From: Sphingomonadales bacterium Ga0077559
Lineage (GTDB): Bacteria > Pseudomonadota > Alphaproteobacteria > Sphingomonadales > Sphingomonadaceae
Direction: 5' to 3'
DNA length: 49,991 nucleotides
Assembly (NCBI GenBank): GCA_001464315.1
Contig: LNFK01000049.1
Location: 1 to 49,991, forward strand
Shown here: positions 32,150 to 40,872 of the stretch, piece by piece
Layout of the letters: the number at the start of each line of letters is the position of its first letter
Position numbering within the stretch: the stretch's first letter is position 1
Translations under genes and position numbers: made by a program
The notes under the pieces: model-generated
What the model was told of the DNA's origin: nothing
Databases searched by the model: none
What the model saw: only the letters and a program-made list of their open reading frames with translations

Positions 32150-34888
32150 TTGCCCCTAACCAGTTCCGCCCTCACCGCCATTCTTGGCCCGACAAATACC
32201 GGCAAAACCCATCTCGCCGTCGAGCGGATGTGCGGCTATTCGAGCGGAATGATCGGATTTCCGCTGCGCTTGCTGGCGCGCGAAATTTACGACCGCGTCG
32301 TCGCGATCAAGGGCGTGCATCAGGTTGCGCTTATCACCGGCGAGGAGCGGATCGAGCCGCCAAAGGCGCGCTGGTATTGCTGCACCGTCGAATCGATGCC
32401 GATCCAGAAGGAGTTCGCCTTCGTCGCCATCGATGAGGCGCAATTGGGCTACGATCCCGAGCGCGGGCATATCTTCACCGACCGGATATTGCATGCGCGA
32501 GGTCGCGAAGAAACGATGATCCTTGGGTCCGAAAGCCTTCGTCCGCTGATCCGCAGCCTTTTGCCCGACGCCGAAATCATATCGCGCCCGCGATTTTCGA
32601 CGTTGAGTTATGCCGGTGCGAAGAAGCTGTCGCGCCTTCCAAAGCGTTCCGCAATCGTCGCTTTTTCGATCGAGCAGGTTTATGCCGTCGCCGAAACGTT
32701 ACGCCGGATGCGCGGTGGAGCTGCGGTTGTGATGGGCGCGCTTTCACCCCGCACCCGAAATGCGCAGGTCGCGATGTTCCAGTCGGGCGAAGTCGATTAT
32801 CTGGTTGCTACCGACGCCATCGGCATGGGGCTCAATCTCGACGTTGCGCATGTCGCGTTTGTCAGCCTGTCGAAATTCGACGGATCGCGCCGCCGGCGGC
32901 TGACCGTTGCCGAAATGGCGCAGATTGCCGGACGTGCCGGACGGCATCAGCGCGACGGCAGCTTCGGTACATTGGCGGGCGAGGGTAGCGAATTTACGCC
33001 CGAAGAAGTTATGGCGATCGAAAATCATGACTTCCCGAAACTTGACTGGCTGTATTGGCGTGAGGCAGAGCCTCGGTTCGACAATATTTCAACGCTGATC
33101 GCCGATCTGGAAACCAAACCTAATCGCCCCGGCCTGCTCCCCGCGCCCAAGGCCATTGACCTGGCAGTGCTCAAGCGGCTGGCCGAAGTGCAGGAGGTTA
33201 CTGCGCTCATCCGGCATCCGGTCGATGTTGCGCGTCTCTGGGAGGTAGCCAGTCTTCCCGATTTCCGCCAGATGGGCGAAGAGCATCACAGCCGCTTTGT
33301 CGCCTCTTTGTGGCAGCATCTGGGGCAAGGCGACCGTGTTCTCCCGCAATCCCTTTACGCCAGCGAGCTTACCCGGCTCGACAACATCCAGGGCGATGTC
33401 GATACGCTTTCTTCGCGGATCGCGGGCGTGCGGACCTGGACCTATATCGCGCATCGCGGTGACTGGCTGGCCAATCCGGCGATGATGGCCGAACGTGCAC
33501 GGGCAACCGAAGAGAAACTGTCCGACGCGTTGCATGATGCGCTGCGCCAGCGCTTTGTCGATAGACGTACCTCGATGTTATTGCGCAAAGGCGCGGCGGA
33601 CATCGGTTTGTTACCCGTGGAAATCGGCGCGGATAAACGCGTTCTCGTCGATGGTGAGGACATCGGGTCTTTACATGGCTTTGCGTTTCGGGTTGACGCA
33701 GGCGCCAAAGCGGGTGACCGTAAGCTATTATTGGCCGCTGCCGAACGGCATTTGGCGGCGCATTTGAGACAGAAGGCAAGGGACGTAGGCATGGCAGAAG
33801 ATAGCGAATTCGCGCTCGCGGCCGATACAGACGGCAAGCCAGCGATTTTCTGGAAAGGCGAAATGCTCGGCGCGTTGTCCAAGGGGCGTTCGATGATGCA
33901 GCCTGCTTTTGCACCAGTCAAAGCCGTGGCGGGGCTTGAAGGCGACGCATTGCGCGAGATTACCACGCGTGCCGAGGCCTGGATCGAGGCGCAGCTGGCC
34001 AAGGCCATGGGCGGGATTGTCGGCTTGCAGGAGCTGGCGCAGCAAGCCGACATCGACGGCAATGTGCGGGCCCTTGCGGTGCGTCTGGCCGAGGAAGGCG
34101 GGATTGCCGGGCGGCATTATCTGGCCGACGCGATTGCCGCTTTGCCCAAAGAAGCACGAGGCGCTGCGCGCAAGGGCGGGATCGTCTTCGGCGCGCTCGA
34201 TATTTACCATCACGCGGCGTTGAAGCCTGCCGCCGCCAAATGGCGCGCGGCGTTGTTTGCTGCACGTGACGGGCGTGCAATGCCCGAACTGCCGCCCGAA
34301 AGCGCGGTGCACCTGAAAGAATGGAAATTCGCCAATCCTTCGGAAGCGCGCAATGCGGGTTATCGCCGCATCGGCGATGAATATGTCCGCATCGATCTTG
34401 CTGAACGCGTGATCAAGAAAGCGCATGAAGCACGCGGGCAGGGCAATTTGTTCGGTATGGATATGGCCTTTGCAACGTCCCTTGGAATTAGCGAGGCTGG
34501 GTTGAAGGCGTTGATGCGCGACGCCGGGTTTAGACCAGCTGAAGCACCTGGGGAAGTTGTTGAAGAGCCAGCTATTGCCGATGCCAACACAACCGCGGTT
34601 GAAGCCATCGAAGAGCCCACAGCAGCAACGGATGCGCTGGATGTTCCGGTTTCAGTCGAGCCTGCTTTGGTTCAATCTACGGTCCTAACCCACTGGCGCT
34701 GGATTGGCTTACCTAAGCCCCGTCCGCAGGAGCAGCGTGCCCCTCGCGCACGGCCCGACCAGAAAAAACCGCAACGCGCTGGCAAGCCCAACGCCAAACC
34801 CGACCGCGCGCCAGCTCCGCCCAAACCAGCATCGCCGCCCTCGGCCCTTGCGTTGCAATTGGCTGCGCTCAAAGGCCTGAAGCTGTAA
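32150..34888 (+). CDS. Suv3-like DExH RNA/DNA helicase
   Basis: A 912-aa superfamily 2 helicase resembling mitochondrial Suv3. From TTG 32150: Walker A LGPTNTGKTH (K19), DEAQ box FVAIDEAQLGYDPERGHIF, motif V TDAIGMGLNLDV and motif VI QIAGRAGRHQRDG. A long C-terminal region follows and ends in a basic, proline- and lysine-rich tail (about 850-912) that looks disordered. By homology it may unwind RNA for degradation. No ATG fits; TTG 32150 after GAGATAGA is preferred over TTG 32117, which lies inside the upstream gene. Confidence 0.88.
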   Translation: MPLTSSALTAILGPTNTGKTHLAVERMCGYSSGMIGFPLRLLAREIYDRVVAIKGVHQVALITGEERIEPPKARWYCCTVESMPIQKEFAFVAIDEAQLGYDPERGHIFTDRILHARGREETMILGSESLRPLIRSLLPDAEIISRPRFSTLSYAGAKKLSRLPKRSAIVAFSIEQVYAVAETLRRMRGGAAVVMGALSPRTRNAQVAMFQSGEVDYLVATDAIGMGLNLDVAHVAFVSLSKFDGSRRRRLTVAEMAQIAGRAGRHQRDGSFGTLAGEGSEFTPEEVMAIENHDFPKLDWLYWREAEPRFDNISTLIADLETKPNRPGLLPAPKAIDLAVLKRLAEVQEVTALIRHPVDVARLWEVASLPDFRQMGEEHHSRFVASLWQHLGQGDRVLPQSLYASELTRLDNIQGDVDTLSSRIAGVRTWTYIAHRGDWLANPAMMAERARATEEKLSDALHDALRQRFVDRRTSMLLRKGAADIGLLPVEIGADKRVLVDGEDIGSLHGFAFRVDAGAKAGDRKLLLAAAERHLAAHLRQKARDVGMAEDSEFALAADTDGKPAIFWKGEMLGALSKGRSMMQPAFAPVKAVAGLEGDALREITTRAEAWIEAQLAKAMGGIVGLQELAQQADIDGNVRALAVRLAEEGGIAGRHYLADAIAALPKEARGAARKGGIVFGALDIYHHAALKPAAAKWRAALFAARDGRAMPELPPESAVHLKEWKFANPSEARNAGYRRIGDEYVRIDLAERVIKKAHEARGQGNLFGMDMAFATSLGISEAGLKALMRDAGFRPAEAPGEVVEEPAIADANTTAVEAIEEPTAATDALDVPVSVEPALVQSTVLTHWRWIGLPKPRPQEQRAPRARPDQKKPQRAGKPNAKPDRAPAPPKPASPPSALALQLAALKGLKL

Positions 34889-34894
34889 CCAGAT

Positions 34895-35158
34895 ATGGGC
34901 GAAGCAGCGTTGCGGATCGACAAGCTTCTGTTTTTCCTGCGCATCGCCAAAAGCCGCACACTTGCGCAAAGATGGGCCGAAGCGGGGCACATCCGCGTCA
35001 ATGGCCTCCGCGTTGAAAAGGGAAGTGTAGCGGTGGTTGCGGGCGATCTCATCACGCTGCCAAAAGGCGAAGCTGTGCTGGCACTCCGGCTGCTGACGGT
35101 CCCGACCCGGCGCGGCCCGCCTGCCGAGGCGAAGCTATGTTATCAGCCGCTGGATTAA
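34895..35158 (+). CDS. S4-domain RNA-binding protein (Hsp15-like)
   Basis: An 87-aa protein almost entirely an S4 domain: LRIDKLLFFLRIAKSRTLAQ, then AGHIRVNGLRVEKGSVAVVA and LITLPKG. Homologues include Hsp15, which rescues stalled 50S subunits carrying nascent chains. It starts 6 nt after the helicase stop and is followed by fdxA; helicase-S4-ferredoxin is a combination I recall from related genomes. Confidence 0.9.
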   Translation: MGEAALRIDKLLFFLRIAKSRTLAQRWAEAGHIRVNGLRVEKGSVAVVAGDLITLPKGEAVLALRLLTVPTRRGPPAEAKLCYQPLD

Positions 35159-35185
35159 AAATTGCCGCGCGGCTGCATTCCGCCG

Positions 35186-35214
35186 TTGACTTCACCCCGC
35201 GCCTCGCAATAGGC
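35186..35214 (+). promoter_or_regulatory. Candidate fdxA promoter
   Basis: TTGACT (35186-35191) is separated by 17 nt from ATAGGC (35209-35214), a weak -10. It lies 50 nt upstream of the fdxA ATG, downstream of the S4 gene. Consensus matching only. Confidence 0.3.
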
Positions 35215-35264
35215 AGGCATCAACAAGCGGCTAATTCGCCGCCATATTTGGGAGAATTCCGCCG

Positions 35265-35603
35265 ATGACTTATGTCGTGACCGATGCCTGCATCAAATGC
35301 AAATATATGGACTGCGTCGAAGTCTGCCCGGTGGATTGTTTCTACGAGGGCGAGAATATGCTCGTCATCAACCCCAGTGAGTGCATCGATTGCGGAGTCT
35401 GCGAACCTGAATGCCCCGCAGAAGCGATTTTGCCCGATACCGAAAGCGGTCTGGAACAATGGCTTGAATTGAACGCCACTTACAGCGCCGAATGGCCGAA
35501 TATCACTTCAAGCCGCGAACCGCCTGCCGATGCCGATGAGCATAAGGGCGAAGACGGCAAATTCGACAAATACTTCAGCGCAGAGCCCGGCGAAGGTGAT
35601 TAA
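35265..35603 (+). CDS. fdxA: 7Fe ferredoxin FdxA
   Basis: A 112-aa ferredoxin matching the Azotobacter FdI pattern. By alignment C9, C17 and C50 would bind the [3Fe-4S] cluster and C21, C40, C43 and C46 the [4Fe-4S] cluster ([20 protein letters not shown] and [12 protein letters not shown]). The C-terminal extension is acidic. It is a low-potential soluble electron carrier of unknown partner; the ferredoxin reductase-type gene 3 kb upstream is a possible one (inference). GGGAGAATT precedes the ATG. It overlaps the convergent oxidoreductase by 4 nt. Confidence 0.95.
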   Translation: MTYVVTDACIKCKYMDCVEVCPVDCFYEGENMLVINPSECIDCGVCEPECPAEAILPDTESGLEQWLELNATYSAEWPNITSSREPPADADEHKGEDGKFDKYFSAEPGEGD

Positions 35604-36892
35604 ACCCGGGAGGCGCGCCGCTCTTTAAGCCAGTTCTTCTGATATGCTTCGACCTCGCGCATGGCGGCGAATACCGTCGTGTCGAGCTTCGTCCGGCCCG
35701 TCCGGCCCAGGGCGTAGATCTGGCTGTAAAACCAGAATTGCACTGCAAAACCCTCGATCCCGCGCGCCATTTTGAATTTACGCAAGCCCGCCAGCCATTC
35801 AGGTAGCAATTTCAGCTGATTTTCGGTTCGGGGCAGCATCGCCATCCCGCCGAGCAAGCGTTTCGGCGCTTCGGGTAAAACGCACATCGGTCGTCCAAGC
35901 CCGATCACATCGGCGGCGCCGGACTTTAGCGCCTGTTCCATCGCGGAAGCGGAGCGAAACCCGCCGGTGACCATCAACGGAATCGACAACTCGTTCTTCA
36001 TCGCTTTGGCGAAATCGACGAAATAGGCTTCGCGCGCCAATGTGGTTGCGGCAACCGTCTGTACTTCCTCGGCTTCCATCCCCTCAATGCCAAGCAATTT
36101 GGGTTGCTCGTAAGTGCCGCCTGAAATCTCGATAAGGTCGACGCCCGCGTCTTGAAGCCAACGGGCCACCTGCAGACTGTCCTCAAAGGCAAAACCGCCG
36201 CGCTGGAAATCAGCGCTGTTGAGCTTTACCGAGATCGGGAATTCAGCCCCGACCAACTGCCGCACGGTGTTGACGGTAAACAAAAGGAAACGCGCGCGAT
36301 TTTCAAGGCTACCGCCCCAGCGATCCTCCCGCAGGTTCGACCGCGGGCTGAGAAACTGTGAGATCAGATAGCCGTGCGCGGCATGGATTTGTACGCCGGT
36401 AAAGCCGGTTTGCTGGCATACCGCAGCGGCCTGCCCGAACCGGCTGATCAGCCGCAATATCTCTTCTTCGGTTAGCGCTACCGGCATGCCGAATTGTCCG
36501 CCAGGCAGGCCGAGTTTGACTGCTGACGGCGCCTGGGGGCGCGGATTGACAGCCTTCATCGTTTGCCGCCCGGCATGGCTGATTTGCGCCCAGAAATGGT
36601 TGCCGTTTCGCGTCGCAGCGGCAGTCCAGCGCTTCATCGCGGTGCGCATTTCTTCGTCGGGCATGGCATCGATGATGACATTGCCGGGCCGTTCGAGATG
36701 GTCGGCATCGATCTGGACATTACCTGACAAATGGAGGCCCGCACCGCCGTCGGACCAAATCCCGTAGAGCTTTTCGAGCTCGGCAGTTGGTCTTCCGTGG
36801 ATGTCCGCTAGGCCCTCGGTCATAGCAGCTTTGGCGATACGGTTCGACAGCACAGCGCCGCATGGCAGCGTCAGTGGATGACTGATATTCAC
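35600..36892 (-). CDS. NADH:flavin oxidoreductase, Old Yellow Enzyme family
   Basis: A 430-aa FMN enzyme with a TIM-barrel: [63 protein letters not shown] and [14 protein letters not shown] with GLGRPM. The HAAHGYL motif holds the substrate-binding histidines. The C-terminal extension beyond the barrel is short, without the iron-sulfur domain of 2,4-dienoyl-CoA reductase. Probably reduces activated alkenes; physiological substrate unknown. It overlaps the lipoprotein gene upstream by 4 nt. Confidence 0.88.
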   Translation of the reverse strand: MNISHPLTLPCGAVLSNRIAKAAMTEGLADIHGRPTAELEKLYGIWSDGGAGLHLSGNVQIDADHLERPGNVIIDAMPDEEMRTAMKRWTAAATRNGNHFWAQISHAGRQTMKAVNPRPQAPSAVKLGLPGGQFGMPVALTEEEILRLISRFGQAAAVCQQTGFTGVQIHAAHGYLISQFLSPRSNLREDRWGGSLENRARFLLFTVNTVRQLVGAEFPISVKLNSADFQRGGFAFEDSLQVARWLQDAGVDLIEISGGTYEQPKLLGIEGMEAEEVQTVAATTLAREAYFVDFAKAMKNELSIPLMVTGGFRSASAMEQALKSGAADVIGLGRPMCVLPEAPKRLLGGMAMLPRTENQLKLLPEWLAGLRKFKMARGIEGFAVQFWFYSQIYALGRTGRTKLDTTVFAAMREVEAYQKNWLKERRASRV

Positions 36893-37194
36893 TGCTGATC
36901 GCTGTTGGGTTCGATTTTCACAATGTCGGGGCCGCCCGATTCCTTGGCCTGCGCAGGGTCAAGCTTGGCAGCCGATTCATTGGTCTTTTTCGGTGCGGAA
37001 TCGGCCGGCGGTGCTGCTTCTACCGGTGCTTCGTCGGTCGATTCGTCCATATTGATAGCATCATCGCTGATCGTGCCTTCGATGCTATCAAGGTCGTCGA
37101 GGCGGGTTTCTGTCACTTGCGTTTCCTCCTTGGTACCACCGCAAGCGGCGAGCAACAGTGTCGCAGATACTAAAGACAAAAGTTGCGCGCGCAT
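36889..37194 (-). CDS. Acidic lipoprotein, unknown function
   Basis: A 101-aa protein with a lipobox LLAAC (C18) and a mature region dominated by D, E, A, S, T and P, predicted to be disordered. I do not recognise the family. The start lies 14 nt after the lipB stop and its own stop overlaps the Old Yellow Enzyme gene start (ATGA), so the three genes probably form one transcript. Confidence 0.7.
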   Translation of the reverse strand: MRAQLLSLVSATLLLAACGGTKEETQVTETRLDDLDSIEGTISDDAINMDESTDEAPVEAAPPADSAPKKTNESAAKLDPAQAKESGGPDIVKIEPNSDQQ

Positions 37195-37208
37195 GAATTC
37201 TCTCCGGT

Positions 37209-37886
37209 TTATTCCGCCGCGACCCTACATTCTCCGCCTGCTTTGGCAAGCGCGTTCAGGAAATCGGGAAGCGTCGCGGCAAGCGCTTCGTCGAAATCGT
37301 GGAGCGTTGCGTCGATGCCGAGGTCAGCGAGGCTGGTGATAGGAAATTCGGCAATTCCGCATGGTACGATGCCGCCAAAATGCGAGAGGTCGGGTGACAC
37401 ATTGACGGCGAAACCATGCATCGTCACCCAGCGGCGGATGCGGACGCCGATTGCGCCGATTTTTGCTTCTTGGCCATTTGGCGTATCGCACCAGATGCCA
37501 ATTCGGCCCTCGGCGCGTCGCGCAGCGACATCGAAACGGGCAAGCGCGTCAATCACCCAGCCCTCGAGCGCATGGACATAGCAGCGCACATCCTTGCAGC
37601 GTTTGGCAAGGTCGATCATCACATAGCCAACGCGCTGGCCGGGTCCATGATAGGTGTAGCGCCCACCGCGCCCGGTATCGTAAACCGGAAATTGCTGGCT
37701 CAACAGCTCGGCAGGGTCAGCGCTCGTGCCGCCGGTGTAGAGTGGCGGATGTTCGAGCAGCCAGATCAGCTCGCGCGCGCCGTTACCGCGGATTGCGGCC
37801 TGAAGCGCCTCCATCCGCGCCACCGCAGACGGATAAGGCGTCAGTCCCTCGGCAATTTCCCAATCGATATCGGTATTGAATAACAT
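37209..37886 (-). CDS. lipB: Octanoyltransferase LipB
   Basis: Transfers octanoyl from acyl carrier protein to the lipoyl domains of 2-oxoacid dehydrogenases, the first step of lipoate synthesis. The 225-aa product has [20 protein letters not shown], the catalytic Lys in [20 protein letters not shown] and the catalytic Cys in VPCGI. LipB size is standard. It precedes the lipoprotein and Old Yellow Enzyme genes on the same strand. Confidence 0.95.
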   Translation of the reverse strand: MLFNTDIDWEIAEGLTPYPSAVARMEALQAAIRGNGARELIWLLEHPPLYTGGTSADPAELLSQQFPVYDTGRGGRYTYHGPGQRVGYVMIDLAKRCKDVRCYVHALEGWVIDALARFDVAARRAEGRIGIWCDTPNGQEAKIGAIGVRIRRWVTMHGFAVNVSPDLSHFGGIVPCGIAEFPITSLADLGIDATLHDFDEALAATLPDFLNALAKAGGECRVAAE

Positions 37887-37964
37887 CGCTGGCCTTTAGC
37901 AGGGTGCAAGCGGCTTGCCACCGCTTATGTCTGCCACTAACGGGCGGATGCCAAGGGAAACAAT

Positions 37965-38708
37965 ATGCCGAAAAAGCTCGATTACCGATCCGTTGGCGCA
38001 GAAGCGCGTGGTCTCTTCAAGGCTCATTCGGAGCCAATTATCGCCATTGCCGGCTTTTTCATCTTCATGGTGAATTGGGTTTCGGCCAATATGTTGCCGG
38101 AAATCGTGGTCGGTGAGGTCGGTAATATCGTCGCGACCATTGCCGTATTGAGGGACTTTTTTGAAGCCAACTGGCAGGTCCTTTTGCCGACCATGTTGAC
38201 AACGATGTATGGCGGTTTTGTTATATATGTCCTGCTCGTCGGGCCGAAAGTCGAGAAAGTTGGTGACGCGTTGACTGGTGCTTTAGCACTTTTCATTCCC
38301 TACGTGGTTGCGAGCGTTCTGGCGGGATGGGCTACTTTCGCCGGATTTCTGGCGCTGTTGCTACCCGGGCTTTACTTGACCGGGCGGCTGGCGATGTTGC
38401 CTGCGGTCATTGCCGGGGAGCCGGGACTTGGCATCGCCGGGTCGATCAGGCGAACTTGGGAAATCAGCCGTGATTGCGGATGGGCGATCCTGATATTGAT
38501 GCTGTTTGTCGCGCTCATGATTAGGCTCGTTTCTGGCGTTGTGATGTCGGTTGTCAGCGCGGTATCCCGTTCGATTGCTGGCGACGACGGAGTTCCGTTG
38601 CTGGAAACCGGCGTTGCAGCGGCCTTCGTGTCGATCGAGGCTATTGTTTTTGTTGTCCTGATGGTCGCTATCTATCGGCAACTCGCGCCGCAAACCGCTA
38701 CTCAATAA
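37965..38708 (+). CDS. Polytopic membrane protein (YciC/GPDPase_memb-like)
   Basis: A 247-aa protein with five or six predicted helices. The segment LLLPGLYLTGRLAMLPAVIA followed by SIRRTWEISRDCGWAILILM has the R-x-W-x3-R layout of the YciC, DUF975 and GPDPase_memb membrane families; function is unknown. AAGGGAAACAAT precedes the ATG. Its 3' end overlaps the convergent GNAT gene by 11 nt. Confidence 0.75.
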   Translation: MPKKLDYRSVGAEARGLFKAHSEPIIAIAGFFIFMVNWVSANMLPEIVVGEVGNIVATIAVLRDFFEANWQVLLPTMLTTMYGGFVIYVLLVGPKVEKVGDALTGALALFIPYVVASVLAGWATFAGFLALLLPGLYLTGRLAMLPAVIAGEPGLGIAGSIRRTWEISRDCGWAILILMLFVALMIRLVSGVVMSVVSAVSRSIAGDDGVPLLETGVAAAFVSIEAIVFVVLMVAIYRQLAPQTATQ

Positions 38709-39285
38709 TCGGAATTTGCGGTGCTGCGTGCTTTGGGATCAATCCGGTCAGCCTCGGATCCCGGAAGGTTTCAACTTGCCGCTGAAAGGGCGTGAAGCCG
38801 GATTCGACATAGAAGTTAAGCGCTCCCGGACCGTCGAGCGTGCACGTATGCACCCACATCCGTGTCACGCCCGGTTCTGCCCAGCCAGCCTGAAGCGCAA
38901 GCCCCATCAACCATTTGCCGTGACCTTTGCCCGAAAGCTCGGGTACCAGACCAAAAAAGGCGATTTCGCATTGCCCTTCCTCGCGGAAATCGAGCTCCAG
39001 GATGCCGACCTCAATCCCGCGCCGGTCAAGCACCGCCCAAATCCGCACTAGAGGGTCGTGAATAATGGCGGATAAGTCGTCGTCGCCCAACTCGAGCCGG
39101 GAAAACCAGAGCCACGGCTCGCCGATCCGTCGATAGAGTATCCGGTATTTGTCAGGCGATGGCAATTTCCAACGTTCGAACCGCAAATCCGATGAAGGCA
39201 GTGCGCGCAATGCAGGGCGCTTGGCCATTTCAAGCGATGTCACAATCGCGCCAATGTCGCCACTGGCAATCTGGCTGAAAGGCAT
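38698..39285 (-). CDS. GNAT family N-acetyltransferase
   Basis: A 195-aa acetyltransferase. The acetyl-CoA site appears as LVPELSGKGHGKWLMGLALQ (variant of Q/RxxGxG/A), with VGILELDFREEGQCEIAFFG before it and FYVESGFTPFQRQ after it, as in ribosomal-protein or small-molecule acetyltransferases. Substrate unknown. It starts just downstream of hemF on the same strand (6-nt gap), so it may be cotranscribed with trmL and hemF. Confidence 0.85.
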   Translation of the reverse strand: MPFSQIASGDIGAIVTSLEMAKRPALRALPSSDLRFERWKLPSPDKYRILYRRIGEPWLWFSRLELGDDDLSAIIHDPLVRIWAVLDRRGIEVGILELDFREEGQCEIAFFGLVPELSGKGHGKWLMGLALQAGWAEPGVTRMWVHTCTLDGPGALNFYVESGFTPFQRQVETFRDPRLTGLIPKHAAPQIPIIE

Positions 39286-39291
39286 AAAGCG

Positions 39292-40149
39292 TCAGTCCCA
39301 GGCGACTTCGGGTGGCAGGCTCATCAGGATCGCGTCGACATTGCCGCCGGTTTTAAGCCCGAACGTGGTCCCGCGATCATATACGAGGTTAAATTCGGCA
39401 TAAAGGCCGCGCCAACGCAATTGCGCCTGCTTTTCTTCAACTGAAAATAGCTGATTCATCCGGCGGCGAACGAGTTTGGGGAAAATGTCGAGAAAAGCGC
39501 TGCCAACATCGCGCGTCAGCGCGAAATTCTGTTCGAACAGTGCGTCGCTGGTATTTTCTAGATGGTCATAGAAAATGCCGCCTACGCCGCGATGGACGCC
39601 GCGATGCGGGATCCAGAAATATTCCTCGGCCCATGCCTTGTATCGTTCATACACGTCCGGGCCATATGGGGCGCAAGCCGCGCGAAAACGTGCATGAAAG
39701 TCCGCCGTATCCTCGTCATACGGGATCGGCGGGTTGAGATCGGCCCCGCCGCCGAACCAGCTTTTGGTTGTTACCAGATAACGCGTGTTCATATGCACCG
39801 CTGGCACATGAGGGTTCGCCATATGCGCCACCAGGCTGATGCCTGTGGCAAAAAAATTCGGGTCTTCGGCGGCACCGTGGATGGTCTTGGCAAATTCCGG
39901 GTTGAATGCGCCGCCGACGGTCGAGACGTTGACGCCGACTTTTTCGAAGACCTTGCCTTTCATGACCCCACGAACCCCGCCGCCGCCGGGCGAGCCGTCA
40001 TGGTCGTTGCGATCCCATGGCGTATATTGGAATGCGGCGTCCGAACCTGCTTCGCGTTCGATCGCCTCAAATGCAGCGGTAATCTGGTCGCGCAACGACT
40101 CGAACCAGTCGCGTGCGGCCTGCTGGCGGGTATCGAGGGTCAGGCTCAC
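39292..40149 (-). CDS. hemF: Oxygen-dependent coproporphyrinogen III oxidase HemF
   Basis: Converts coproporphyrinogen III to protoporphyrinogen IX in haem synthesis using oxygen, which fits an aerobic organism. The 285-aa enzyme has GGGGVRGVMKGKVFEKVGVN, VPAVHMNTRYLVTTKSWFGG, GGADLNPPIPYDED and HRGVGGIFYDHL, all family signatures. The GTG start overlaps the trmL stop as GTGA. Length is typical. Confidence 0.96.
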   Translation of the reverse strand: MSLTLDTRQQAARDWFESLRDQITAAFEAIEREAGSDAAFQYTPWDRNDHDGSPGGGGVRGVMKGKVFEKVGVNVSTVGGAFNPEFAKTIHGAAEDPNFFATGISLVAHMANPHVPAVHMNTRYLVTTKSWFGGGADLNPPIPYDEDTADFHARFRAACAPYGPDVYERYKAWAEEYFWIPHRGVHRGVGGIFYDHLENTSDALFEQNFALTRDVGSAFLDIFPKLVRRRMNQLFSVEEKQAQLRWRGLYAEFNLVYDRGTTFGLKTGGNVDAILMSLPPEVAWD

Positions 40150-40610
40150 GTTGTCTCTCCCGGGAATTGATGCGTTTGTCGCAATGCTTCGGCCAATGCG
40201 ATGCCAGCCGATACCGAAATGTTCAAGGACCGAAATCCGGTGGCCATCGGGATATACACTCGGGCATCGGCGCGGTCGTGAACTTCGGCAGGCGCGCCGC
40301 TGCTTTCAGACCCCATCAGGATGACATCGTCGTGTTGAAAAACAAAATTAGGCAAAGGCGTGGACGCCTTGCTCGACATCAAGATAAGTCGCGCACCGTC
40401 CAGCGTCTCCAGAAACGACACCCAGTCGGCATGGCGGCTAATCTTCGCCTGCGCCGCGTAGTCCATGCCGGCCCGTTTGATCGCGCGCTCCGAAAAGGCG
40501 AAACCACATGGCTCGATAATATCGCAAGTAACGTCCAGACAGGCCGCGGTACGCAAAACGGCGCCAACATTTCCGGCGATATCTGGCTGGTAGAGCGCTA
40601 TCCTTGGCAA
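40146..40610 (-). CDS. trmL: tRNA (cytidine(34)-2'-O)-methyltransferase TrmL
   Basis: A SPOUT-class methyltransferase of 154 aa that modifies the wobble base of leucine tRNAs. Seen: LPRIALYQPDIAGNVGAVLR at the start, FVFQHDDVILMGSESSGAP (SAM knot) and YIPMATGFRSLNISVSAGIA. The TTG at 40610 with AGGACCGAA upstream is chosen because family members begin with this MPRIALYQP-type sequence; the longer frame to 40667 adds unrelated residues. Its stop overlaps the hemF start by 4 nt. Confidence 0.9.
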   Translation of the reverse strand: MPRIALYQPDIAGNVGAVLRTAACLDVTCDIIEPCGFAFSERAIKRAGMDYAAQAKISRHADWVSFLETLDGARLILMSSKASTPLPNFVFQHDDVILMGSESSGAPAEVHDRADARVYIPMATGFRSLNISVSAGIALAEALRQTHQFPGETT

Positions 40611-40872
40611 ATTCGGTCCTTTGATTGGGTTATACAAACGATAGCGTTTTAAGCGACGAAATAGCAACCAGTCTCCGTTTTCGTTGGCTTATCTGCCGTG
40701 ATTCTGTCGCGAATAACCCTGTCAAAAATATCGCGAATTTACGACAATTAACATCTTGCCGAACGCGCGTCCCATGCTGGTACAGCGCAAAAATGGGTGG
40801 CGCGAGACCGCTGAAATTGGTGTAACGGGACGCTTCGCAAGGTTTCCAACCATTCCCTTTGCAAAGCGCGGC

